Translations under genes and position numbers: made by a program
In this document: piece after piece, positions 15,189 through 22,133 of the stretch
Layout of the letters: each line of letters starts with the position of its first letter
Numbering within the stretch: position 1 is the stretch's first letter
Assembly (NCBI RefSeq): GCF_031181705.1
Contig: NZ_JAPSKN010000005.1
Coordinates: 1-32,015, forward strand
DNA length: 32,015 nucleotides
DNA from: Streptomyces sp.
GTDB taxonomy: Bacteria; Actinomycetota; Actinomycetes; Streptomycetales; Streptomycetaceae
Reading direction: 5' to 3'
The notes under the pieces: model-generated
What the model saw: the letters and a program-made list of their open reading frames with translations, nothing else
Databases searched by the model: none
Told to the model about the DNA's origin: nothing

Positions 15189-16331
15189 CTACGCCGCCTG
15201 TGGGTGGAGGACCACCTTGGTGTAGCCCTCGACCCGCTTGTCGAACTTCTCGTACGCCGACGGGGCCTGGTCCAGCGGCAGTTCGTGCGAGACGACGAAG
15301 CTCGGGGTCGCGCGGCCCTCGATGATCATGTCCCGCAACTGCCGGTTGTACCGCTTGACGTTGCACTGGCCGGTGCCCATGCGCAGGCCCTTTTCGAAGA
15401 GACGCCCGACGGAGACCATCAGCATGCCCTTCTTGGCCTGGTCGTCCGGCCCGCCCGGGTCGCTCGGGACGTACAGGCCGGGCACGCCGAGCGCGCCCGT
15501 CGGCCGGACCGTCTCGACGAGCGAGTTGAGCACGGTGGCCGGTTCCTCGCGGTCCTCGCCCTGGGCCTGGGCCTGGTAGCCGACGGCGTCGACGCCCTTG
15601 TCCGTGCCCCGGCCGTCGGTCTGCTCCTTGATCTGCTCCGCCGGGTTGCCCTGCGTGAAGTCGATCGGCACGGCGCCGATCTCCTCCGCCTTCTGCAGCC
15701 GCTCGGCCACCCGGTCGACCACGAACACCTTGCTCGCGCCGCGCAGCATCGCGGAGTAGGCGGCCATGAGCCCGACCGGACCGCCGCCGTACACGGCGAC
15801 GCTCTCACCGGGACGCACGTCGGCCAGTTCGTTGCCGTGGTAGCCGGTCGGGAAGATGTCGGCGAGCAGGACGAAGTCGGTCTCCTGCTCGGTGCCCTCC
15901 GGGAGTTTCAGGCAGTTGAAGTCGGCGTACGGGACGCGCACGTACTCCGCCTGCCCTCCCGTGTAGGGCCCCATCGCGACATAGCCGTAGGCGCCGCCGG
16001 CGAAGCCCGGGTTCACGGTCAGGCAGAAGCCCGTGAGCCCCGCCGTACAGTTCTGGCAGAAACCGCAGGCCACGTTGAACGGCATGACCACCCGGTCGCC
16101 GCTGCTGAGCGAGGTGACCCCCTCTCCTGTCTCCTCGATGACGCCGAGGTTCTCGTGACCGAACACGATCCCCGGCTCCGCGGCGGTACGGCCCTCGTAC
16201 ATGTGCAGGTCCGAGCCGCAGATCGCGGTCGACGTGACCCGGACGATCACGTCGTTGGGGTGCTGAATCCGTGGATCCTCCACTTGCTCAATCGCCACCT
16301 CGAAGGGGCCCTTGTACACGACAGCCCTCAT
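15189..16331 (-). CDS. Zinc-dependent alcohol dehydrogenase, formaldehyde dehydrogenase-like
   Basis: A 380-residue medium-chain dehydrogenase. Catalytic zinc ligands are Cys 38 (ICGSD) and His 59/Glu 60 (GHE). The structural zinc site is four cysteines at 89, 92, 95 and 103. The NAD(P) motif GGGPVG is at 172-177. Inserted segments (GYVAMGPYTGGQAEYVRVP, GYHGNELADV) and overall length resemble the glutathione-independent formaldehyde dehydrogenase (FdhA) subgroup, so formaldehyde or another small aldehyde/alcohol is a reasonable substrate. Start ATG 16331 with GGAGG about 8 bases upstream; an extended -10 (TGGTATATG) lies about 20 bases further up. The gene is divergent from a small unknown gene and convergent with the DUF397 gene, 12 bases away. 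Confidence 0.85.
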   Translation of the reverse strand: MRAVVYKGPFEVAIEQVEDPRIQHPNDVIVRVTSTAICGSDLHMYEGRTAAEPGIVFGHENLGVIEETGEGVTSLSSGDRVVMPFNVACGFCQNCTAGLTGFCLTVNPGFAGGAYGYVAMGPYTGGQAEYVRVPYADFNCLKLPEGTEQETDFVLLADIFPTGYHGNELADVRPGESVAVYGGGPVGLMAAYSAMLRGASKVFVVDRVAERLQKAEEIGAVPIDFTQGNPAEQIKEQTDGRGTDKGVDAVGYQAQAQGEDREEPATVLNSLVETVRPTGALGVPGLYVPSDPGGPDDQAKKGMLMVSVGRLFEKGLRMGTGQCNVKRYNRQLRDMIIEGRATPSFVVSHELPLDQAPSAYEKFDKRVEGYTKVVLHPQAA

Positions 16332-16363
16332 GGTCAAGCACCTCCATGTGCCGTGGCTCATAT

Positions 16364-16397
16364 ACCAGGCTGGTGCATGATGAGACGATTTGCACCA
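16364..16397. promoter_or_regulatory. Interlocked inverted repeats in the dehydrogenase/small-gene divergent region
   Basis: TGGTGCA (16371-16377) and TGCACCA (16391-16397) form a 7-bp inverted repeat with a 13-base spacer. A second palindrome, ACCAG-G-CTGGT (16364-16374), shares its left end. The cluster overlaps the minus-strand extended -10 (TGGTATATG, about 16358-16366) and lies just before the small gene's ribosome site. It is a plausible operator; the regulator is not in view. Confidence 0.45.
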
Positions 16398-16419
16398 AGA
16401 GGAGAAAGGATCTACGGCC

Positions 16420-16605
16420 TTGTCACGACGTATCGGCACTCTGCTCGTAACGGTCTCCGGCCTGTCCGGCCGGACGTACCCCGTGGGAACCCGTGTGGCC
16501 ATCCGCGGCACCGGCCAATCCGTGGACGGCTTCGTCGACGGGGACTGGCTGCCCCTGGCGTGGTGGGAGTTCGCGGACGTCCCCGCGGAGGACGGCGCCG
16601 CCTGA
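16420..16605 (+). CDS. Small protein of unknown function (61 aa)
   Basis: Reading from TTG 16420, with AAAGGA 9 bases upstream, gives 61 residues; a longer reading from TTG 16390 lacks a ribosome site. The sequence has alternating beta-strand-like stretches (IGTLLVTVSG, GTRVAIRG) and two tryptophan-rich parts (DGDWLPLAWWEF), suggesting a small compact beta domain. There is no signal peptide or transmembrane helix. I do not recognise a family. It is divergent from the dehydrogenase and 45 bases ahead of the YbaK gene. The coding call rests on codon bias and the clean Shine-Dalgarno; the start is uncertain. Confidence 0.55.
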   Translation: MSRRIGTLLVTVSGLSGRTYPVGTRVAIRGTGQSVDGFVDGDWLPLAWWEFADVPAEDGAA

Positions 16606-16650
16606 GAAACCGGCTCGCGTGTCTGCTACACGCACCGCTAGCGTGCCCGC

Positions 16651-17166
16651 ATGACGACGACAGCCGCCACTGACGCCGACAGCTCCGGAGCGCACCCCCG
16701 GTTCGCCCAGGCCCTGCGAGACCTCGGACTCGACGAGCTCGAAGGGCGCGTGCGGCGCTTCCCCGAGGCCACCCGCACCGCCGCCGAGGCCGCCGCCGCG
16801 CTCGGCTGCGGACTGAGCCAGATCTGCAAGTCCCTGATCTTCGCGGCGGACGGGGTCCCCGTGCTCGTGCTCATGGACGGCGCCTCCCGCGTGGACGTCG
16901 AGCGCGTGCGCGAGGAACTCGGGGCGCGGAAGGTCACCCGGGCCCGGGCCGAGGCCGTGCGGGAGACCACCGGATACGCCATCGGCGGCGTGCCGCCCTT
17001 CGGGCACCGCACCAGAACCCGCGTCCTCGCCGACCGCTCCCTGCTCGCCCACGACATCGTCTGGGCCGCCGCCGGGACGCCGTACACCGTCTTCCCGATG
17101 GCGCCGCGCGACCTCGTCAGCCACGCCGGCGGCATCCTCGTGGACGTGCGCGAGCGCACCTCGTGA
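16651..17166 (+). CDS. YbaK/EbsC-family aminoacyl-tRNA deacylase
   Basis: A 171-residue protein with a single YbaK/ProX domain. Visible landmarks are the lysine motif GLSQICKSLIF near residue 60, the VDVERVREELGARKVTRA segment, and GYAIGGVPPFGH near 112-123, which is the glycine-rich substrate loop of this family. Such proteins hydrolyse mischarged tRNAs (for example Cys- or Ala-tRNA-Pro) in trans. Its GTGA stop overlaps the next gene, a membrane exporter, indicating coupled translation. Which mischarged tRNA is edited cannot be told. Confidence 0.88.
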   Translation: MTTTAATDADSSGAHPRFAQALRDLGLDELEGRVRRFPEATRTAAEAAAALGCGLSQICKSLIFAADGVPVLVLMDGASRVDVERVREELGARKVTRARAEAVRETTGYAIGGVPPFGHRTRTRVLADRSLLAHDIVWAAAGTPYTVFPMAPRDLVSHAGGILVDVRERTS

Positions 17167-18008
17167 CGCCACTGGTCACCGCCGCGGTCCTGCTCGCCGC
17201 CGTGACCCACGCCTGCTGGAACGCCCTCGCCCACCAGATCACCGACAAGCTGGCCGGCTTCGCGCTGATCTCGGGCGGCGGGCTGCTGATCGGGCTGGCC
17301 CTGGCGCCGTTCGCGGCGTTCCCCGCGGCCGCGGCATGGCCGTACCTGCTGGGCTCCGCCGTCATCCACATCGCCTACTACGCCCTGCTGATGAGGTCCT
17401 TCCGGCTGGGGGACTTCGGCCAGGCCTACCCCATCGCGCGCGGCACCGCGCCCCTGGTCGTGACCGTGCTCGCCGCCCTGCTCGCCGACGAGGTGCCCGA
17501 CGGCCGGGCCGCCGCCGGGATCGCCCTGGCCTGCGCGGGGCTGACCGGCGTCGCCCTGTGGGGGCTGCGCGGTCGCCGGCCCGACTGGGCGGCGATCGGG
17601 GCGGCCCTGGCGACCGGGCTGACGATAGCGGCGTACACCGTGGTCGACGGGCTGGGCGTGCGCGCCTCGGGGTCCTCCCTGGGCTACGTCGCCTGGCTGA
17701 TGGCGGTCCAGGGGGCGGTGCTCCCGACGTACGCCCTGTGGCGCTGGCGCGGGGGGACCGCGGCGGTGCTGCGCCCCTTCGCCGCGCTCGGACTGGCCGG
17801 AGCGGCGCTGTCCGTCGCCGCCTACGCGCTCGTGCTGTGGGCCCAGACCCGGGCCGCACTCGCGCCCATCGCGGCCCTGCGCGAGTCGTCGGTCATCGTG
17901 GGCGCGGCGATCGGGGCCGTGTTCTTCAAGGAGCGGTTCGGGGTGCCGAGGATCGCGGCGGCCGGGCTGCTCGTCGTCGGCATCGGGCTGATGCTGCACG
18001 CCGGGTAG
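17163..18008 (+). CDS. DMT-superfamily (EamA) transporter
   Basis: A 281-residue membrane protein with about ten hydrophobic helices arranged as two EamA halves (residues 1-133 and 143-281). The second half ends in the usual LRESSVIVGAAIGAVFFKERF segment, a hallmark of EamA repeats, and the final helix reaches the C-terminus. EamA proteins mostly export metabolites such as amino acids. The GTG start at 17163 overlaps the deacylase stop by 4 bp, so both are translated together. The substrate is unknown; pairing with a tRNA-editing enzyme hints at an amino acid or analogue (inference). Confidence 0.88.
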   Translation: MTPLVTAAVLLAAVTHACWNALAHQITDKLAGFALISGGGLLIGLALAPFAAFPAAAAWPYLLGSAVIHIAYYALLMRSFRLGDFGQAYPIARGTAPLVVTVLAALLADEVPDGRAAAGIALACAGLTGVALWGLRGRRPDWAAIGAALATGLTIAAYTVVDGLGVRASGSSLGYVAWLMAVQGAVLPTYALWRWRGGTAAVLRPFAALGLAGAALSVAAYALVLWAQTRAALAPIAALRESSVIVGAAIGAVFFKERFGVPRIAAAGLLVVGIGLMLHAG

Positions 18009-18079
18009 GCCTTGCGGGACGGGTGCGTCGGGCGGGTGAGGGGAGCACCCTGGAACTAGACGCTCCGGAGGTGATCCAC

Positions 18080-18355
18080 ATGACGCACACGACCACGGGA
18101 TGGCACGTCGAGCTGGAGTTCATGGAGGACGACCAGCACACCCGCGCGGCCGCGATGGTCCGCCTGCCCGACGGCACCGAGGTACGGGCGCACGGGCACG
18201 CCAGCCGGCACCGGTCCGACGCGAATCAGCCCCGGGTCGGGGAGGAGATCGCCGGGGCCCGGGCGCTCAACGAACTCGCCATGCGGCTGCTGACCAAGGC
18301 GCACGAGGAGATCGACCAGGCGTCCGGGCGGACCTCCCACCCGATCCACGTCTAG
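18080..18355 (+). CDS. DUF1876-type small protein
   Basis: A 91-residue protein that matches the DUF1876 pattern, WHVELEFMEDDQHTRAAAMV at the N-terminus followed by RAHGHASRHRSD and a C-terminal helix (ALNELAMRLLTKAHEEID). The predicted fold is a short beta-sheet followed by a helix, resembling a small RNA- or ligand-binding domain, but no activity is known. It starts at ATG 18080 and has an unusually complete Shine-Dalgarno, GGAGGTGATC (18067-18076), complementary to ten bases of the 16S rRNA end, implying high expression. It is convergent with the serine hydrolase gene, only 6 bases away. Confidence 0.85.
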   Translation: MTHTTTGWHVELEFMEDDQHTRAAAMVRLPDGTEVRAHGHASRHRSDANQPRVGEEIAGARALNELAMRLLTKAHEEIDQASGRTSHPIHV

Positions 18356-18361
18356 CGGGGC

Positions 18362-19534
18362 TCAGGAGGACTGCCGGCCCAGCACGTCCCGCACCGCCCG
18401 CACCAGCCCCTGCGCCCGCGGGTCCGCCGTCACCGTCTTGCGGAAGCCGTTGGTGACGTAGCCGAAGGCGATTCCCGCCTCCGGGTCGGCGAACCCGAGG
18501 GCGCCGCCGCGTCCCGGGTGGCCGAAGGAGCCCGGGGCGAGGAAGGGGGAGGCGGTGCCGTGCAGCATGTAGCCGAGGCCGAAGCGGGTGCCGACCACCA
18601 GCACCCGGTCCGGGCCCGCCGACTCCTCGGCCCGGGCCAGTTCCACCGTCTCCGGCGTGAACAGCCGGGCGGCACCGGCGGTGTCGCCGATCAGCGCCGC
18701 GTAGAAGCGGGCCAGGCCGTCCGCCGTCGCGACGGCGTTGGTCGCGGGCAGGGCCGCCGCGAGGTAGGCGGGGTCGTTCTGCTCCGGGAACGGGGTGATG
18801 GCGGCGAAGGCGCGGCGGGTGAGGGACTCCGGGTCCCCGTAGGCCTCGGTGACCGAGCGCTTGGGGCGGGCGCGCAGCCCGCCGGCCGGCTCGGGGCCCT
18901 CGACGCGGCCCACGCGCCCGACCCGCCCCGCCTCCGCCGCCGGCAGGCCGAGCCACAGGTCGAGCCCGAGCGGGCCGGTGATCTGCGCGGCCAGCCACTC
19001 GCCGGTGCCCTGGCCGGTGACGCGCCGCACCAGTTCGTCGACCAGCCAGCCGTAGGTCAGCGCGTGGTAGCCGTGGTCGGTGCCCGGCTCCCAGACCGGG
19101 GCCTGCGCGGCGACGGCCGCCGGGCCCCGCAGCGGGTCGAGGGCCTCCTCGGGGGTGAGGGGCCGGTCCAGGACCGGGAGCCCGGCCCGGTGGTTCAGCA
19201 CGTGCCGGACCAGCACCCGCTCCTTGCCCCGCGCCTTGAACTCCGGCCAGTAGTGGCCCACCGGGGCGTCCAGGTCCAGCAGCCCGCGCTGGCGCAGCAG
19301 CAGCAGGACGGCCGCCGCGACACCCTTCGTCGCCGAGCGCACCACCTGGGCGGTGCCCCGCTCCCAGGGGGCCGTGCCGTCGACGTCCTTCGTGCCGGCC
19401 CACAGGTCGACGACCGGGCGCCCGCCCCGCAGCACGGCGACCGCCGCGCCCCGCTCCCCGAGGGCCTCGAAGTTCCGCACGAACGCTTCCCTGACCGGCT
19501 CGAAGCCCTCGGCCACTGTGCCGTGCACGTCCAC
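18362..19534 (-). CDS. Serine hydrolase of the class C beta-lactamase fold (esterase-like)
   Basis: A 390-residue protein starting at GTG 19534, with GGAGGAG about 6 bases upstream. The active-site SxxK is Ser 67-Ala-Thr-Lys 70 (RSATKG); the tyrosine motif is probably Tyr 156 (GYHALTYGW). FGHPGRGGALGF near residue 335 takes the place of the KTG box, as in EstB-like esterases. No signal peptide is visible, so it is probably cytosolic and acts as an esterase or amidase rather than a beta-lactamase. It lies 37 bases downstream of ohr on the same strand and may be read through from it. Confidence 0.87.
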   Translation of the reverse strand: MDVHGTVAEGFEPVREAFVRNFEALGERGAAVAVLRGGRPVVDLWAGTKDVDGTAPWERGTAQVVRSATKGVAAAVLLLLRQRGLLDLDAPVGHYWPEFKARGKERVLVRHVLNHRAGLPVLDRPLTPEEALDPLRGPAAVAAQAPVWEPGTDHGYHALTYGWLVDELVRRVTGQGTGEWLAAQITGPLGLDLWLGLPAAEAGRVGRVGRVEGPEPAGGLRARPKRSVTEAYGDPESLTRRAFAAITPFPEQNDPAYLAAALPATNAVATADGLARFYAALIGDTAGAARLFTPETVELARAEESAGPDRVLVVGTRFGLGYMLHGTASPFLAPGSFGHPGRGGALGFADPEAGIAFGYVTNGFRKTVTADPRAQGLVRAVRDVLGRQSS

Positions 19535-19571
19535 GTCCGTACTCCTCCTCGATCCGCCGGTTCGCTCCCCT

Positions 19572-20030
19572 TCACCCAAGCAGGATGGTCACGTCGATGT
19601 TCCCGCGGGTCGCGTTCGAGTACGGGCAGACCTCGTGGGCCGCGTCCACCAGCCGCGTCGCGAGGTCGGGGTCGACGACCGGCAGGGAGACGGCGAGGGC
19701 GACCGCGAGGCCGTAGCCGCGCTGCCGGTTGGGGCCGATGCCGACCTTCGCGGAGACCGTGGAGCCGGTGAGGTCGTAGCCCTCGCGGTTGCCGACCAGG
19801 ATCAGGGCGTTGTGGAAGCAGGAGCTGTAGCCGGCCGCGAAGAGCTGCTCGGGGTTGGTGCCGTTGCCGTCGCCGCCGAGCTGCGGGGGCATCGCGACCT
19901 TGAGGTCGAGCTGTCCGTCCTGGCTGGTGACATAGCCCTCGCGGCCGCCGTGGGCGGTGGCCTCGGCGACGTACACGATCTTCGTGGGCCGGGTGTCTCC
20001 GGCGACGGTGGCAGCGGTGGCTTCGGTCAT
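19572..20030 (-). CDS. ohr: Organic hydroperoxide resistance protein Ohr (OsmC family)
   Basis: A 152-residue OsmC/Ohr peroxidase. The two reactive cysteines are present: Cys 71 in AAGYSSCFHNAL and Cys 125 in HEVCPYSNATRGN. The protein reduces lipid and organic hydroperoxides in the cytosol using lipoylated proteins. Start is ATG 20030, with GGGGAAGG upstream. A 22-bp imperfect palindrome 32 bases before the start is a candidate OhrR operator, and ohrR itself lies directly upstream on the same strand. Identity is firm. Confidence 0.93.
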   Translation of the reverse strand: MTEATAATVAGDTRPTKIVYVAEATAHGGREGYVTSQDGQLDLKVAMPPQLGGDGNGTNPEQLFAAGYSSCFHNALILVGNREGYDLTGSTVSAKVGIGPNRQRGYGLAVALAVSLPVVDPDLATRLVDAAHEVCPYSNATRGNIDVTILLG

Positions 20031-20061
20031 GGCGGGCCTTCCCCAGGAACAGATGCGCGCA

Positions 20062-20083
20062 AGTACATCGTGCACAAGGTACT
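20062..20083. promoter_or_regulatory. Candidate OhrR operator upstream of ohr
   Basis: An imperfect 22-bp palindrome: AGTAC at the left end, GTGCAC at the centre (20070-20075) and GTACT at the right end, with 18 of 22 positions symmetrical. It lies between ohrR and ohr, where OhrR-type MarR repressors bind. Confidence 0.65.
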
Positions 20084-20142
20084 GACCAGTAACCGCCGTG
20101 GGCACCAGGGGGGTGGCAACCGGGGGTAACCCGACTGCGGGA

Positions 20143-20604
20143 TCAGCGGGCCCGGTCCGCCGCCGCGTCCGCCCGCTCCGCCAGCAGTCCCAGCTCCGCG
20201 CGCAACCGCGCGACCTGGGCCGCGTCCAGGCCTGTGGCGGCGAGCAGCGCCCCGGGCACGCGGGCGGCCCGCTCGCGGAGCTCCTCCCCGCGCCCGGTCA
20301 GCGCCACGCGCACCGACCGCTCGTCCCGCACCGACCGCGCACGCCGTACCAGACCCGCCGACTCCAGCCGCTTCAGCAGCGGCGAGACGGTGCCGTAGTC
20401 GAGGCGCAGGGCCGCGGCCAGTTCCTTGACCGAGGTCTCGCCGCGCTCCCAGAGCACGAGCAGGACGAGGTACTGGGGATAGGTGAGGCCGAGGTCGTCG
20501 AGGAGCGGACGGTAGGCGGCCGTCACCGCGCGCTGGGCGGCGTACAGCGCGAAGCACAGCTGCTGGTCCAGCAGCAGCGACGCGTCGCTCTCCTCGTTCG
20601 TCAC
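20143..20604 (-). CDS. ohrR: MarR-family peroxide sensor OhrR
   Basis: A 153-residue MarR regulator from GTG 20604. The N-terminal LDQQLCFALYAAQRAV contains Cys 17, equivalent to the redox-sensing cysteine near position 15 in Bacillus OhrR. The winged helix follows (SVKELAAALRLDYGTVSPLL, then the wing around DERSVRVALT). Oxidation of the cysteine by organic peroxide releases the repressor from DNA and induces ohr. A GTG at 20619 overlaps the cbiO stop as GTGA and would add five residues, so translational coupling to the nickel/cobalt transporter is possible; neither start has a strong Shine-Dalgarno. Confidence 0.9.
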   Translation of the reverse strand: MTNEESDASLLLDQQLCFALYAAQRAVTAAYRPLLDDLGLTYPQYLVLLVLWERGETSVKELAAALRLDYGTVSPLLKRLESAGLVRRARSVRDERSVRVALTGRGEELRERAARVPGALLAATGLDAAQVARLRAELGLLAERADAAADRAR

Positions 20605-20615
20605 GCGCCCATTGT

Positions 20616-21383
20616 TCACGGACGGGCGGGCGCGGCCGGCACGGAACGCGGATCGAAGCCGAACGGCAGCTCCAGACGGTGCGCCCGCATCAACTCCTCG
20701 TCGGAGAGCAGCTCGGCGGTCGGGCCGTCCGCCGCGATCACGCCCTCGCTGAGGATCAGGGAGCGCGGGCACAGCTCCAGCGCGTAGGGGAGGTCGTGGG
20801 TGACCATCAGCACCGTCACGTCCAGCGAGCGCAGGATGTCGGCCAACTCGCGGCGGGAGGCGGGGTCGAGGTTGGAGGAGGGCTCGTCCAGGACGAGGAT
20901 CTCCGGCTCCATCGCCAGCACGGTCGCGACGGCCACCCGGCGGCGCTGCCCGAAGGAGAGGTGGTGCGGCGGCCGGTCCTTGAACTGCGCCATGCCGACC
21001 CGCTCCAGCGCCCGGTCCACGCGCTGCTCCAGCTCCGGGCCCTTCAGCCCGGCCGCCGCCGGCCCGAACGCCACGTCCTCGCGGACCGTCGGCATGAACA
21101 ACTGGTCGTCCGGGTCCTGGAAGACGATGCCGACCCGGCGCCTGACCTCGGCCATGTTCCGCTTGTCCACCGGCAGCCCGGCGACCTTCACCGTGCCGGC
21201 GCCGCCGGTGAGGATGCCGTTCAGGTGCAGCACCAGGGTCGTCTTGCCGGCGCCGTTCGGCCCGAGGAGGGCGACCCGCTCACCGCGCGCGATCGAGAAG
21301 TCGACCCCGAACAGGGCCTGGTGCCCGTCGGGGTAGGCGAAGGCGAGGCCCGAGACCTCAAGGGAAGCAGTCACAGGGTCCAT
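20616..21383 (-). CDS. cbiO: ECF nickel/cobalt transporter, ATPase subunit CbiO
   Basis: A 255-residue ABC ATPase. Walker A is GPNGAGKTT at 41-49, the Q-loop is FQDPDDQLF, the signature is LSFGQRRR, Walker B is ILVLDEPSSNLD and the switch histidine is in VTHDLP. The DPDDQLF stretch is typical of the EcfA/CbiO subgroup. It powers metal uptake with CbiM and CbiQ. The ATG at 21383 overlaps cbiQ by 13 bases; a GTG at 21374 gives a GTGA overlap instead. Its stop lies at the start of ohrR. Confidence 0.92.
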   Translation of the reverse strand: MDPVTASLEVSGLAFAYPDGHQALFGVDFSIARGERVALLGPNGAGKTTLVLHLNGILTGGAGTVKVAGLPVDKRNMAEVRRRVGIVFQDPDDQLFMPTVREDVAFGPAAAGLKGPELEQRVDRALERVGMAQFKDRPPHHLSFGQRRRVAVATVLAMEPEILVLDEPSSNLDPASRRELADILRSLDVTVLMVTHDLPYALELCPRSLILSEGVIAADGPTAELLSDEELMRAHRLELPFGFDPRSVPAAPARP

Positions 21384-22132
21384 CCCAGCAGACAGACGGC
21401 GAGAGCGGCGCCCGGGAGGGCGAGCGCGTACGACCACTGCGCCCGGGACGCGCTCACCTCGTCGATGACCGGCATGGAACCGGCGTACCCGCGGCTGAGC
21501 ATGGCCAGGTGCACGCGCTCGCCGCGCTCGTAGGAACGGATGAACAGCGCGCCCGCCGTCTTGGCGAGCACGCCCCAATGGCGCACGCCCCGCGCCTCGA
21601 AGCCGCGCGACTCCCGGGCGATCCGCATGCGCCGCATCTCGTCGGTGACGACGTCGCCGTAGCGGATCATGAAGGACGCGATCTGCACGAGCAGCGGAGG
21701 GAGCCTGAGCCGCTGCAGGCCGAGGAGCAGTTCGCGCAGCTCGGTGGTGGCGGCGAGCAGGACGGACGCGGCCACGCCGAGCGTGCCCTTGGCGAGCACG
21801 TTCCAGGCGCCCCACAGCCCGTTCACGCTCAGGGACAGCCCGAGCACCTCGACCCGCTCGCCCTCCGCCACGAACGGCATCAGCACCGCGAACGCCACGA
21901 ACGGCACCTCGATCAGCAGCCGCCCGAGCAGGAAGGCGGCGGGCACGCGCGCGACGTACGCCACGACCCCCAGCAGGACGGCGTACAGGCCGAACGCCCA
22001 CATGGCCTCCCGCGGTGTCGACACCACGACCACCACGAAGGCGAACACGGCGGCCAGCTTGGTGTGCGGCGGCAGGCCGTGCACGGGCGAGTGCCCGTGC
22101 CGGTAGAGCTTGTGCGCGTGCCCGGCACCCAT
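21371..22132 (-). CDS. cbiQ: ECF nickel/cobalt transporter, transmembrane subunit CbiQ
   Basis: A 253-residue EcfT-family protein with about five hydrophobic segments. The two Ala-Arg-Gly-type coupling motifs, which contact the ATPase, are seen in RESRGFEARG and LSRGYAG in the second half. It starts at ATG 22132, one base after the cbiM stop, and overlaps cbiO. Length and position fit CbiQ/NikQ. Confidence 0.9.
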   Translation of the reverse strand: MGAGHAHKLYRHGHSPVHGLPPHTKLAAVFAFVVVVVSTPREAMWAFGLYAVLLGVVAYVARVPAAFLLGRLLIEVPFVAFAVLMPFVAEGERVEVLGLSLSVNGLWGAWNVLAKGTLGVAASVLLAATTELRELLLGLQRLRLPPLLVQIASFMIRYGDVVTDEMRRMRIARESRGFEARGVRHWGVLAKTAGALFIRSYERGERVHLAMLSRGYAGSMPVIDEVSASRAQWSYALALPGAALAVCLLGWTL

Positions 22133-22133
22133 G

